DNA of 64,000 bases from Bin87 sp965203855 (GTDB lineage: Bacteria > Chloroflexota > Dehalococcoidia > Lucifugimonadales > UBA3495). Below the pieces are notes generated by a model, which had not been told where the DNA came from, searched no databases, and saw only the letters and a list, made by a program, of their open reading frames with translations. Location: the NCBI GenBank assembly GCA_965203855.1, contig CBDBDN010000009.1:124001-188000 (forward strand), written 5' to 3'. The position numbers and the translations under genes are program-made. Each line of letters opens with the position of its first letter. The stretch's first letter is position 1. Shown here piece after piece: positions 49,915-58,962 of the stretch.

Positions 49915-51300
49915 GTGCCGGCCGGGCAGGATGACATAAAGATTGATGGCGCGCGCTACATCGTTACGATGGATGCGGAGCGGCGCATTATTGCCGACGG
50001 TTCGGTAGCCGTCCGCAATGGGCGGATTACGGCGGTAGGCAAGGCAACGGAGCTGGCCGGCGTTGCCGCCGACGGGATAATCGACGGGACGGGGATGGTG
50101 GTTACGCCGGGTTTCGTCAATGGGCATATGCACATCAGCTACGCCCACGCCGTGCGGGGACTGTTTCCTGATGACCTGGGCGCGGCCTATTTGCCCAATG
50201 TATTCCGGTTGCAAGCGGCGATGACAGCGGAGGACGAATATGCGACATCGCTGTTGGCAATTACCGAACTGCTGAAATACGGCACTACGACTTTCATCGA
50301 CCCCGGCACTACTACCTATCTAGACGCCGCCATTGGCGCCTATCGGGAGTCGGGGTGCCGCATCATCGTAGGGCGCAGCGTGCAGGACAAGGCCAACCCG
50401 TTGAACCTGCCGGTGTATGACACCGATGCGGCGATGCGGGCTACTGAACAGGCTATTGCAGAATATGACGGCGCTCTGAACGGGATGGTTTCAGCGTGGG
50501 CGATGCCGTTTGCGGCGGAATACTGCACGCCGGAGCTACTGGCATTCTGTTACGCGGCAGCGGAAAAGGCGAACTCACGGGCTACGCTGCACTTTACCAA
50601 CAGCGGACGCTGGATTGCGGAATGCCGCCGGACGCATGGATGCTCGCCGACGGAATATCTGGCAAGGCAAGGCGCGCTGGGGCCGGCGATGACGCTGTCG
50701 CACTGCCTGGGGATTGATGATGACGAGGCGCGGCTGATTGCGGAAAGCGGGGCGGCCGCGGTGATGTGCCCAACGGCGGCGGTAAAAGGCGGCGCCGGGA
50801 TGACCCGGTACGGCCGGCTGCCAGAGCTGCTGGAATATGGAGCTAGGGTAGGCTTGGGAACGGACGCCGGGAACAACTCCAACCTGCTGGAAACGCTGCG
50901 CTCCGTCTATCTGGCAGCAACGCTTTACAAGGACGGGCGGCAGGATGTGGGAATGATACCGGCAGAAACGGCGCTGGAACTAGGCACTATACGCGGCGCG
51001 GCGGCGTTGGGAATGGATAACTTGATTGGATCGGTTGAGCCGGGGAAGGCGGCGGATTTGGCGCTGTTTGACACGCGGCGGGCGGAATGGGGCGCGCTGC
51101 ACAATCCGGTGAACAGCCTGGTGTACAACGCCGACGGGCGCAGCGTGCATACGGTAATTGTCAACGGACGCGTTGTAGTGGAAAATCACCGTCCGTTGTT
51201 TATGGATGAAGCGGCGCTGGTGGCCGAAGTGCAAAGTCGCGGCGAATCGCTAATCCGCCGGACCGGCGTTGAGTTTGCGCCGCGCTGGCCGGTGGTGTAA
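49915..51300 (+). CDS. amidohydrolase, SsnA/TrzF-like metal-dependent
   Basis: 461 residues; GFVNGHMHISYAHAVRG supplies HxH, ATLHFTNSG, TLSHCLGIDDDEARLI and GLGTDAGNNSNLLETL the other metal and catalytic residues, the ATZ/TRZ order of chlorohydrolase, guanine deaminase and SsnA-type enzymes. Starts with GTG preceded by GAGAGGGTAAC. GHMHIS contains the expected HxH, but the usual Glu after the later metal His (HAAE) is Thr/Asn in LHFTNS, a possible change of substrate or activity. Confidence 0.8.
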   Translation: MPAGQDDIKIDGARYIVTMDAERRIIADGSVAVRNGRITAVGKATELAGVAADGIIDGTGMVVTPGFVNGHMHISYAHAVRGLFPDDLGAAYLPNVFRLQAAMTAEDEYATSLLAITELLKYGTTTFIDPGTTTYLDAAIGAYRESGCRIIVGRSVQDKANPLNLPVYDTDAAMRATEQAIAEYDGALNGMVSAWAMPFAAEYCTPELLAFCYAAAEKANSRATLHFTNSGRWIAECRRTHGCSPTEYLARQGALGPAMTLSHCLGIDDDEARLIAESGAAAVMCPTAAVKGGAGMTRYGRLPELLEYGARVGLGTDAGNNSNLLETLRSVYLAATLYKDGRQDVGMIPAETALELGTIRGAAALGMDNLIGSVEPGKAADLALFDTRRAEWGALHNPVNSLVYNADGRSVHTVIVNGRVVVENHRPLFMDEAALVAEVQSRGESLIRRTGVEFAPRWPVV

Positions 51301-51371
51301 GCCGGCAACGCAGGATATGCGCCCGCTGGATTCCGGGTAGGATGGATTCCGTGAGGCGCCGGCAGGGCGGG

Positions 51372-52337
51372 TCAGGAACGCGTCGCGTCTGGTTCACCGC
51401 CAATATCAATGTCGCGCAGGATGTTTTCCAGGGCCTGGTCAAGGGCCGGGTCAAGTTCCACCGGCTCCACGTAGGGGGTGTACTGGTAATCCATACGCAC
51501 CTGGTCGATAATCTGGCGGGCTTCGCTGTTGCTGCGACCGAGGCGTTCCAGATTGTCCAGCAGCTCTTGGGATTCACGGGCGCCGAGACGCTCCAGCTCG
51601 GAAAGATCCATATCAATTTTGAAAATGGAACGGAGGCGGCGGAGGATGTCGTAGTAGGCGCGGTGATCCTCGGTAATGCCGACCTGGTTATTGCTGCTGG
51701 TCATAAAGGGATACATCGGAGCCATTGCGCCCATACGGAACATCTGAATGTCGGAGTATTCGTAATGGGCAAGAGAAACCAGGGCCATCCCAATGGTAGG
51801 TCCCTGGCGGCCGCGGCTGCCATAGCTGGAGAACTGGACGCCGTGCCGATCCAGCCACTGGCGCATCTCCGGCTGTGAATAGACGCAGGTGATGCGGCGT
51901 TCCAGGTCGGGCGGAGCCGGGCCATTAACGCCCTCCACGGCTACGGATAGACCGATGCCCAGCTGACGAATGGCGCCAAAGAAAGCGGCGGCGTAAATGT
52001 CCAGGCGATACCAGGGCTCCTCGCCCAGAAAAACGATCAGGCCGTTGCCGATGGCATAAAAGGCATTCTGGCGCGTCATTGCGCCGTGCGGCAGTCCCTC
52101 GTTGAAAGATGCGGCGGGACGAAAGGCGTCATGGGTGCCGGCAACCTGGAAGGGGTAGCACATCTGATTGACATAAGGCGAAAGAACGGCAATCTGCCGG
52201 CCGTCGTTGTTGTCAATCAGGTAGCGCGGCAGGCCGCTGGAGATGCGTCCACCGTTAGACCACTGGCGACGCCAGCCAGCGATAAGATAGCTGGCCTCGG
52301 GATTTTCGGAGATGGTAAAAAGCTGTTCGTCTGGCAT
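51372..52337 (-). CDS. PAC2 family protein
   Basis: 321 residues, with LIAGWRRQWSNGG and LFGEEPWYRLDIYAAAFFGAI-type segments and IGMALVSLAHYEYSDIQMF. This is the pattern of PAC2 (proteasome assembly chaperone 2-like) proteins found in actinobacteria, archaea and Chloroflexota; function in bacteria is not settled. A long charged C-terminal helix follows (SELERLGARESQELLDNLERLGR). On the opposite strand to both neighbours. Confidence 0.8.
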   Translation of the reverse strand: MPDEQLFTISENPEASYLIAGWRRQWSNGGRISSGLPRYLIDNNDGRQIAVLSPYVNQMCYPFQVAGTHDAFRPAASFNEGLPHGAMTRQNAFYAIGNGLIVFLGEEPWYRLDIYAAAFFGAIRQLGIGLSVAVEGVNGPAPPDLERRITCVYSQPEMRQWLDRHGVQFSSYGSRGRQGPTIGMALVSLAHYEYSDIQMFRMGAMAPMYPFMTSSNNQVGITEDHRAYYDILRRLRSIFKIDMDLSELERLGARESQELLDNLERLGRSNSEARQIIDQVRMDYQYTPYVEPVELDPALDQALENILRDIDIGGEPDATRS

Positions 52338-52482
52338 AATGGGCCGCCTGATGCGGGAGGGCCGCTGTTTAGGGGTACTATATCACAAACAGTAAGCGCG
52401 CGCCCGCATTCCGGCTTGCGGCAATGGGGAGAAGGAGCCGGCGTTCTGCACCCTCGCGCCGGCTCTTGGCGGAACGATTGCT

Positions 52483-53856
52483 ATGGCAGGGATACGGCAT
52501 AATTTGGAACTTACACTGATAACTCGGCTGACGCGCGCCGTCGGCCGGCGGGCCGTGCGCCAAACTTTCTGGATGGGGGCCATTATGGCCTTGCAGATTC
52601 TGGGGGGGTTGGCGCAAGTGGTCATATCCACGCGGATACTAGGGCCGGAAGGGTATGGCGTATTAGCCGTAATCATTGCCGCGACGATGCTGGCGCACGG
52701 GGCGCTGTCCGCGCCCGGCGGCGAGGCGGTAACTGCGTTTGTAACCCGTGAAACCTCCAGGGGACGGGGCGATGCGGCCGGGCAGATAGTCCGCTTTGTA
52801 CTGGCGGCATCGGTGGGGATGTCCCTGGCGGCTTACGGATTAGTCGCCGGGCTGGCCTGGAGCGCCGGCGGCTGGCTTGGAGTTGACGGAGCGTACATTG
52901 ACGCCGTTCTGATTTATGGCGTAGTCGGCATTTTGCTGGCGACGCAAGGCGAATCTTTGGCGATACTGCGACTGGCCGACCGCTTGTCGCTGGGCGTCGC
53001 CGTTACCGTCGCGGCGACGCTGACGCGCATCGGGCTGCTGGGTATGGCATGGTGGGCCGGCGGCGGGCTGAATGAAGTCATTCTGGCACACTTGGGCGGA
53101 GCGGCCGTTAGCGGCGCCGGGCTGTTGGCGGCAGCGGCGCTGTCGTCCCGGCAAGCGGGCATCAGGGGGGTGCTGAGTTCGGCATCGCTGCGGGCGCCGG
53201 CTGATGTAGTGCGTTTCCAGTTCGGGGCATTCGGCAAGTCAACCATCTGGGCGCTCACGCACAATATGGATTCGCTTCTGATGGCGCAGTTCACCGGGGC
53301 CGCGGAAGTAGGGCTGTACCGGGGGGCGCGCCAGATTGTTGACACGGCCCGCTATCCGTTCCAGCCGTTGATGGATGTGGCGCAGCCGGATTACAGCCGT
53401 CAGTGGTACGGCGGGCAGCGGGAGCAATTGCGCCGCACGGCGCTGCGGTACGCTCTGGCGTCCGGGGTACTGGCGCTGGTGGTGTTCGGCGCGCTGGCGG
53501 CGCTGTACCAGTGGGCGACGGGGCTGGTGTTGGGCGCCGCATTTGAGGGTTCGGAACTACTGCTATTAATGATGATACCGGGTTCTTTCATCGCAACCGG
53601 GGTATCGGTGCTTACTGCTTTGCCGGCGGCGGCGGGCCGGGTATGGCCGTCGCTGGCCGGCTCTCTGGCGGGGCTGGCAGTTTCCGCCGCGCTAATCGTG
53701 TGGCTGACGCCGGAATACGGAGCCGCCGGGGGAGCATTGGCGAATTCAGCGTATTTCGCCGTATTCGTGGTAGTGGTGATGCCCTGCGTCCTCGTATTAC
53801 TGCGGCAGAGGGATTCCGGGCCGCGTGGCGGGATTAAGCACAGAACAGAGAGGTAG
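52483..53856 (+). CDS. polysaccharide flippase (Wzx/MurJ-like)
   Basis: 457 residues with about twelve membrane segments, RQTFWMGAIMALQILGGLAQV, then STRILGPEGYGVLAVII, and the YRGARQIVDTARYPFQPLMDVAQP region of the MATE-like flippase group. Moves lipid-linked glycan repeat units across the inner membrane. It opens the polysaccharide locus. Start ATG 52483 has GGCGGA upstream. Confidence 0.83.
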   Translation: MAGIRHNLELTLITRLTRAVGRRAVRQTFWMGAIMALQILGGLAQVVISTRILGPEGYGVLAVIIAATMLAHGALSAPGGEAVTAFVTRETSRGRGDAAGQIVRFVLAASVGMSLAAYGLVAGLAWSAGGWLGVDGAYIDAVLIYGVVGILLATQGESLAILRLADRLSLGVAVTVAATLTRIGLLGMAWWAGGGLNEVILAHLGGAAVSGAGLLAAAALSSRQAGIRGVLSSASLRAPADVVRFQFGAFGKSTIWALTHNMDSLLMAQFTGAAEVGLYRGARQIVDTARYPFQPLMDVAQPDYSRQWYGGQREQLRRTALRYALASGVLALVVFGALAALYQWATGLVLGAAFEGSELLLLMMIPGSFIATGVSVLTALPAAAGRVWPSLAGSLAGLAVSAALIVWLTPEYGAAGGALANSAYFAVFVVVVMPCVLVLLRQRDSGPRGGIKHRTER

Positions 53857-53885
53857 GCGTACCCCTAGCCGGCGATGGGGCGGTG

Positions 53886-53891
53886 TATAAT
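53886..53891 (+). promoter_or_regulatory. candidate -10 box for the UDP-sugar dehydrogenase gene
   Basis: TATAAT, 84 bases before the TTG start; no good -35 seen 16-18 bases upstream (TAGCCG is the nearest). Between them lies CCCAAGCGCAAAGCGGGTTTTT, a weak hairpin followed by T5 (53926-53947) that could attenuate. Confidence 0.4.
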
Positions 53892-53974
53892 AGCGATGCG
53901 ATTGAATCAGCCCCCCGGCCCTATCCCAAGCGCAAAGCGGGTTTTTAGATACCCACGTTGCCGAGGCGGTCGTA

Positions 53975-55348
53975 TTGACGGATCACATAGATATAAGGGT
54001 AGCCGTAATCGGCTTGGGCCATGTAGGGTTGCCGACTGCGTTGGGGCTGGCCGATTTGGGTTGGCCGGTGGCCGGTGCGGACGATGATTCCGACAAAGCG
54101 CAGCTTATCGCGCAAGGCAATGCTCCGTTTTACGAGCCGGGCCTGGAGGAACTGCTGCGCCGGCAGCTGGCAACCGGCCGGTTCACGGTAGCCCGTGATA
54201 CGGCGGTGGCAGTGCGGCAGTCCACCATCGTAATGGTGTGCGTCGGGACGCCGCAGCGCGAGGACGGCAGCGCCAACCTGTCATATATCGAGCGGGCCGG
54301 CCGGATGATTGCGGAGAATCGGAACGGTTACAAGCTGATAGTTGAGAAAAGCACGACGCCAGTCCAAACTGCGAAGCGGCTACGGCACATTATAAAGGAA
54401 TGCGATGCCGTCGCAGCGGGTTTGAGCGCGGCGTCCGGCCCGCCCGATTTTGATGTGGCAGTGAACCCGGAGTTCCTGCGGGAAGGCAGCGCGCTGTGCG
54501 ATTTTTTCAATCCCGACCGCATCGTTATCGGGGCGGACAGTCGGCGGGCATCGGACCTGCTTACGGCTCTCTACCGTCCCCTTTTTGAGCGGATGGGCGA
54601 GTCGGGTGAGAAACGGCTGGTTGTAACCGGGATTAGCACGGCGGAAATAATCAAGCACGCGGCTAACGCTTTTCTGGCCACCAAAGTTTCGTTTATCAAC
54701 ATGGTGGCGGATTTGTGCGAGGCGATGGGAGCGGACATAACGGATGTAGCGCAAGGTCTGGGGCTGGATCATCGCATCGCGCCGGAATTTTTGCAGGCCG
54801 GCATCGGGTTTGGCGGGTATTGCCTGCCCAAAGACATCCGGGCGTTTGAGCGGGTAGCGCGCGAAAACGGCGTGGATTTCGGGATTCTGCGGGAAGTGGA
54901 AAGAGCGAACCGGTGGCGCATCGACAAGTTCATAGAAAAGGTGCGGGAAGCGCTGGGCAACATTGAAGGGAAAAAAATCGCAGTTTGGGGCCTGTCGTTC
55001 AAGCCGGGCACTGACGACATTCGGGATGCGCCCAGCCTGGCGGTGGTGGAACGGCTGATCGAGGAAGGGGCTTTGCTGCGGCTGCATGACCCTCATGCGA
55101 TGGGCGCATTCCAGCAACGCTTTCCGGCCCGGACGCCGGCGGTGGCTTACGCCGCATCGCCAGAGGACGCCGCCACAGATGCGGATACGATTGTGCTGCT
55201 CACCGAGTGGCCGGAATACGGAGAGGTTGACTTGGCCGGAATACGGGAACAAATGGCGGCGGCGGTGATAATTGACGGACGGAATATGCTGGCGCCGGCC
55301 GCGGTCCGCAAGACGGGGTTCCGGTATTACAGTATCGGGCGGCCTTAA
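53975..55348 (+). CDS. UDP-glucose/UDP-ManNAc-type 6-dehydrogenase
   Basis: 457 residues, NAD-dependent oxidation of a UDP-sugar to the uronic acid. VAVIGLGHVGLPTALGLADLGW is the Rossmann start; GGYCLPKDIRAF contains the catalytic Cys (about C283) and Lys; AVWGLSFKPGTDDIRDAPSL is the C-domain signature. TTG start with GAGGCGG upstream. It serves the glycan locus around it; exact substrate not resolved between UDP-Glc and UDP-HexNAc. Confidence 0.88.
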   Translation: MTDHIDIRVAVIGLGHVGLPTALGLADLGWPVAGADDDSDKAQLIAQGNAPFYEPGLEELLRRQLATGRFTVARDTAVAVRQSTIVMVCVGTPQREDGSANLSYIERAGRMIAENRNGYKLIVEKSTTPVQTAKRLRHIIKECDAVAAGLSAASGPPDFDVAVNPEFLREGSALCDFFNPDRIVIGADSRRASDLLTALYRPLFERMGESGEKRLVVTGISTAEIIKHAANAFLATKVSFINMVADLCEAMGADITDVAQGLGLDHRIAPEFLQAGIGFGGYCLPKDIRAFERVARENGVDFGILREVERANRWRIDKFIEKVREALGNIEGKKIAVWGLSFKPGTDDIRDAPSLAVVERLIEEGALLRLHDPHAMGAFQQRFPARTPAVAYAASPEDAATDADTIVLLTEWPEYGEVDLAGIREQMAAAVIIDGRNMLAPAAVRKTGFRYYSIGRP

Positions 55349-55389
55349 TACGCCCCTGTCGGGTTCAGATGGCCTGGAGTGCGGGTTGA

Positions 55390-55417
55390 TTGACTTTTAC
55401 GGCGCTTGCGATAGGAT
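55390..55417 (+). promoter_or_regulatory. promoter-like sequence before glycosyltransferase gene
   Basis: TTGACT (55390-55395), 16-base spacer, TAGGAT (55412-55417). Confidence 0.45.
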
Positions 55418-55609
55418 TGTTTTTGCGGCGTAAAGTCGATCAGGTTGGGGCGAAACAGGCGTGAATGCGGCGTTGTATCGGAAGGAAAGCATCGGCAGCA
55501 ATGGACATTATGGCCACGGAAAGCGCGCCGACAGCAGCGGGTGAAGGCCGTGCCCAACGAATTTAATGACGGCTCCGACGACGCCGGCCCGCCGTCCGGC
55601 GCAACCTTG

Positions 55610-56863
55610 ATGGATGGGGGCGAGTCCGCCAAGTTGCATATCGGGCTGATTTTGCCGAGCCTGCTCGGCGGCGGGGCAGAACGAGTTTCGCTGATACTGG
55701 CCGAGGAACTGCTGGCGCGCGGCCATCGGGTTGACTTGGTAGTAGGGCGTTTGATTGTGGAGTACCGCCGCAATTTACCGCGTGGCCTGCGGCTGTACTA
55801 TCCGAAGCAGCCGGCGGCGCAGCGCAAGTTGCGGCAACATTGCGACCGTATGGGCGTAGCAACGGAGGGCAAACTTATTAATCCGCTGCGCGCCGCCTGG
55901 GTTTGGCGCCTGATACGGCGGATGAATTCCGAAGTGAAACCGGGCTTGAAACACGCCCTGTTTGCCGGGTTTATCGCCGGCTACATACGGAAGGAACGCC
56001 CCGATGTAGTGCTGTCCAGCCTGTATGACGCCGACGAGGCCGCCGTGTATGCCGTGCGGTTGACCCGGCGGATAACGCGGTTAGTTCTACTGTTGCATAC
56101 CAACATCAGCCGGGCTTATACGGAGGGGGAGGGCGAGTTGAACAAGGCGCGGATGCTGTACCCGCAGTCGGATGCGCTGGTCGCAGTAGGCGAGGGGGTA
56201 GCGAAAGAGGCACGACGGGTTCTGGTCGTGCCGGCGGAACGGGTTAAAGTCATCTACAACCCGCTGCCCGGGGAGCAGATCCGGCGTCAGTCGCAAGAGG
56301 AAGTCGGACACCCCTGGTTTGCACTCGGCGCGCCGCCGGTAGTGTTGGCAGTAGGGCGCGATTCACGCGAAAAGGATTATGCAACACTAATCCGGGCAGT
56401 TGGGATAGTGCGGCGCAAGATGCCCGCCCGTCTGGTCATTATCGGGCGTTTCAGCGTAAGGTCGCAGGGGGAGCTGATGGAATTGGCGCAGGACTGCGGT
56501 GTAGGGCAAGGCCTGGACTTTGTAGATTTTGACGATAATCCGTACCGCTATATGCGGCGGGCCAGGGTAGTGGCATTATCCTCCCGCTTTGAGGGATTGC
56601 CGACGGTGCTGCTGGAAGCGATGGCCTGCGGCACTCCGGTGGTAAGCACCGACACTCCATATGGACCGCAGGAAATACTGGAAGGCGGCAAGTGGGGCCG
56701 GCTGACGCCCATAGGAGACGCCGCAGAGCTGGCGCAAGCGATGCTAAAGACTTTGCGGGGGGAACATCCGGCATCCGACGAACTGCGCCGCCGCGCCGCC
56801 GACTTTTCCGCGCGTCGGGCGGTTGAGGCTTACGAAGCGTTGTTCCGGCAGCTGGCCGGCTGA
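55610..56863 (+). CDS. glycosyltransferase family 4
   Basis: 417 residues from MDGGESAKLHIGLILPSLLGGGAERV. GGGAERV is the acceptor-side GT4 loop, VLAVGRDSREKDYATLIRAV the donor-side domain, and SRFEGLPTVLLEAMACGTPVV the EX7E motif. The frame runs back to a TTG at 55445, but the upstream 55 residues are low-quality (basic/Arg-rich) and 55610 is the first ATG before the conserved fold; GTG codons between 55541 and 55550 remain possible. Part of the polysaccharide locus. Confidence 0.72.
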   Translation: MDGGESAKLHIGLILPSLLGGGAERVSLILAEELLARGHRVDLVVGRLIVEYRRNLPRGLRLYYPKQPAAQRKLRQHCDRMGVATEGKLINPLRAAWVWRLIRRMNSEVKPGLKHALFAGFIAGYIRKERPDVVLSSLYDADEAAVYAVRLTRRITRLVLLLHTNISRAYTEGEGELNKARMLYPQSDALVAVGEGVAKEARRVLVVPAERVKVIYNPLPGEQIRRQSQEEVGHPWFALGAPPVVLAVGRDSREKDYATLIRAVGIVRRKMPARLVIIGRFSVRSQGELMELAQDCGVGQGLDFVDFDDNPYRYMRRARVVALSSRFEGLPTVLLEAMACGTPVVSTDTPYGPQEILEGGKWGRLTPIGDAAELAQAMLKTLRGEHPASDELRRRAADFSARRAVEAYEALFRQLAG

Positions 56864-56955
56864 CAACACCGGGTGCGGATTATTAACGAAACGCGCCAAC
56901 AGCCTCGCCGGCAACCGGTTGCGGACATAACTCTGATGATGGGAACGGGTTGCGG

Positions 56956-58962
56956 ATGAGCAAAGTGGATGGGCAAATTGAGCAGCCGCCGGCCCGCAGC
57001 GTCAAATGGCGTAGCCTGCGGTCTGACGCGCACAAGCGGAACCTGGCTACCGGAACGGTATTTGCGCTGCTGCTGGGGACGATTTGCGCCCAACATTGGC
57101 TGGCCAGCCTGCCGCTGCCTTGGGGCGGGCCTAATGTAGTAATAGCCGGAGCGGCAACGCTGGCCGCGGCGCTATACGGCACAACCGAGCTGCCATTGGC
57201 CGCGCGCCGGCATCCAGGCCGGCGTTTCAACATATCGGGGATGTTGGAACGCCGGAGGGATGCCTTGGGGCTGACTCCGGCAGCGTTGGGCGCGTTGGCA
57301 GTGTCCGCCGTGATGGCCGCGTGGGCGCTGGGCGTATATCTATGGAACGGCAACTTTGAGCTGTATGAGTGGGGCAAGCTGGCGATGGGCGGCGGCGTGC
57401 TGCTGGCCGTGTGCATAGCGGTGAACAGCGCGCGGCGGGCCGGAATAGCGCTGCTGGCAATCATGTTAGCAGTGTGGGTATCGGCAGTATTCGGGCTGGC
57501 GCTGGCAGCAGTTCCGGAGCGGCTGGCATATTGGTGGGTGGTACTGGCCGACCCGGCGGAAAGGACAATTGGGGCGGTGGCAACCGAAGGGAGGACTTCC
57601 GGGCTGGCCGTGGAAACGGCGATTTTCGGCCAGCAGCTGGCGGTGGCGATTCCGTTAGCGATGGCGGCGCTGGTTGGGGGCGCCGCCGCCTTTGCCCCGT
57701 CTTTCTTTGCTGGCACACAGATGCGATGGCGGCGGCGAGTTGCACAGGCTGCTCTGTTTGCAGCGTTGGCGACGCTGGCGGTTGCGTTGGTGATTAACGG
57801 AACCAGAGCGGCGGAGTACAGCACGGCAGCAGCGATAATAATCGGCCTGCCGCTGTTGTGGAGAGTGCGCCGTTGGCGCAAGCCGGCGTTGTGGTCGTTG
57901 GGCTTGCTGGTATTGTGCCTGCTGGCGGCGTTCAACCCGGTGTTTGATGCGGGGGATTTGACGGGCCGGATTAAAGCGGCGGCCGGCGATAGGGGAGAAC
58001 CGCACGCGGCCGGTATTACGAACAGCGCGCCGCGCGCAGATTATGGAACATCGCAGAACGGAAACCGCGGCGGAACGATTTTCGCCAATCTCAAAGCGGG
58101 CGGCCGGTGCGATGACGCTGCGGCAACGACACGGCTGTGCTACCGGATTTTAGGGCTGAACAGTCGCCGCAGCTATGTAGTGCAACTGCGCGCCCAGTAC
58201 CTGGACGGCCACGGCAGCGAGATTGGCGAAACGATGACGCATCCCAGCCCGGGACAGATAAAAACGGTGTCATGGGACAAAACGGATGATCCGGGTATTG
58301 CCGGGTACGAGTTTCGGCTGCAACCGGAGGGCGCGTCGGGATTTACGCCATGGCGAAAACTGGCAGACCGGGAGAAACGCGGATGGGAGATGACAATAAA
58401 CGCAGATGGTGCTAAAATGGCGGCCTTGCGTACCGCGCTGGATTTGTCCGAGTTTGAATACGGCAGGAATATCGCCAGTCTTTACGCTTTTGGCGGTTGG
58501 TCGCTGCGGAGCCGTCTCTACCAGAACGCGATGGCTTTCCGTTATGCAATGGACTATCCGCTGGGGGCGGGGAAATACGCACCGGACAAATCCCATATCG
58601 GTACAGAGGTCAATGCACGGGACGAAGCCTTTCTGTTGAATGCGGTGGTACACAATCAATTTTTGCGGACGCTGACGCTGTACGGGTATCCGGGGCTGCT
58701 GCTGCTGGGAGCATTGTACGCTCTGGCAGTATGGTCGCTGGGGCGGGCGGTGATAAAGACGTTGCGCCAAGGAGACGAAACGCTGTTCCTGATGGCCGCG
58801 GCCGTCAGCATGGCGCTGACCGCTTACCTGGCCGTTAGTATGCTGAATGCGCCGGGGCCGTTTTCCGGCGACTGGAGTCATTTCCTGCTGCTGGGGCTGG
58901 CGTTCTGCATTGAGCGGATTGCAACGAAAAACCAAGATAAAACCGGGGAGAGTCAGTCGTGA
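56956..58962 (+). CDS. O-antigen ligase/polymerase-like membrane protein with extracytoplasmic insert
   Basis: 668 residues. About eleven membrane segments; between residues 335 and 510 a soluble beta-rich insert (LCYRILGLNSRRSYVVQLRA; GYEFRLQPEGASGFTPW) not usual for Wzy/WaaL proteins. The Wzy_C-type motif VHNQFLRTLTLYGYPGLLLLG follows it. Likely a ligase or polymerase of glycan chains. Start ATG 56956; the TTG six bases upstream is less likely. Overlaps the next gene as GTGA. Confidence 0.72.
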   Translation: MSKVDGQIEQPPARSVKWRSLRSDAHKRNLATGTVFALLLGTICAQHWLASLPLPWGGPNVVIAGAATLAAALYGTTELPLAARRHPGRRFNISGMLERRRDALGLTPAALGALAVSAVMAAWALGVYLWNGNFELYEWGKLAMGGGVLLAVCIAVNSARRAGIALLAIMLAVWVSAVFGLALAAVPERLAYWWVVLADPAERTIGAVATEGRTSGLAVETAIFGQQLAVAIPLAMAALVGGAAAFAPSFFAGTQMRWRRRVAQAALFAALATLAVALVINGTRAAEYSTAAAIIIGLPLLWRVRRWRKPALWSLGLLVLCLLAAFNPVFDAGDLTGRIKAAAGDRGEPHAAGITNSAPRADYGTSQNGNRGGTIFANLKAGGRCDDAAATTRLCYRILGLNSRRSYVVQLRAQYLDGHGSEIGETMTHPSPGQIKTVSWDKTDDPGIAGYEFRLQPEGASGFTPWRKLADREKRGWEMTINADGAKMAALRTALDLSEFEYGRNIASLYAFGGWSLRSRLYQNAMAFRYAMDYPLGAGKYAPDKSHIGTEVNARDEAFLLNAVVHNQFLRTLTLYGYPGLLLLGALYALAVWSLGRAVIKTLRQGDETLFLMAAAVSMALTAYLAVSMLNAPGPFSGDWSHFLLLGLAFCIERIATKNQDKTGESQS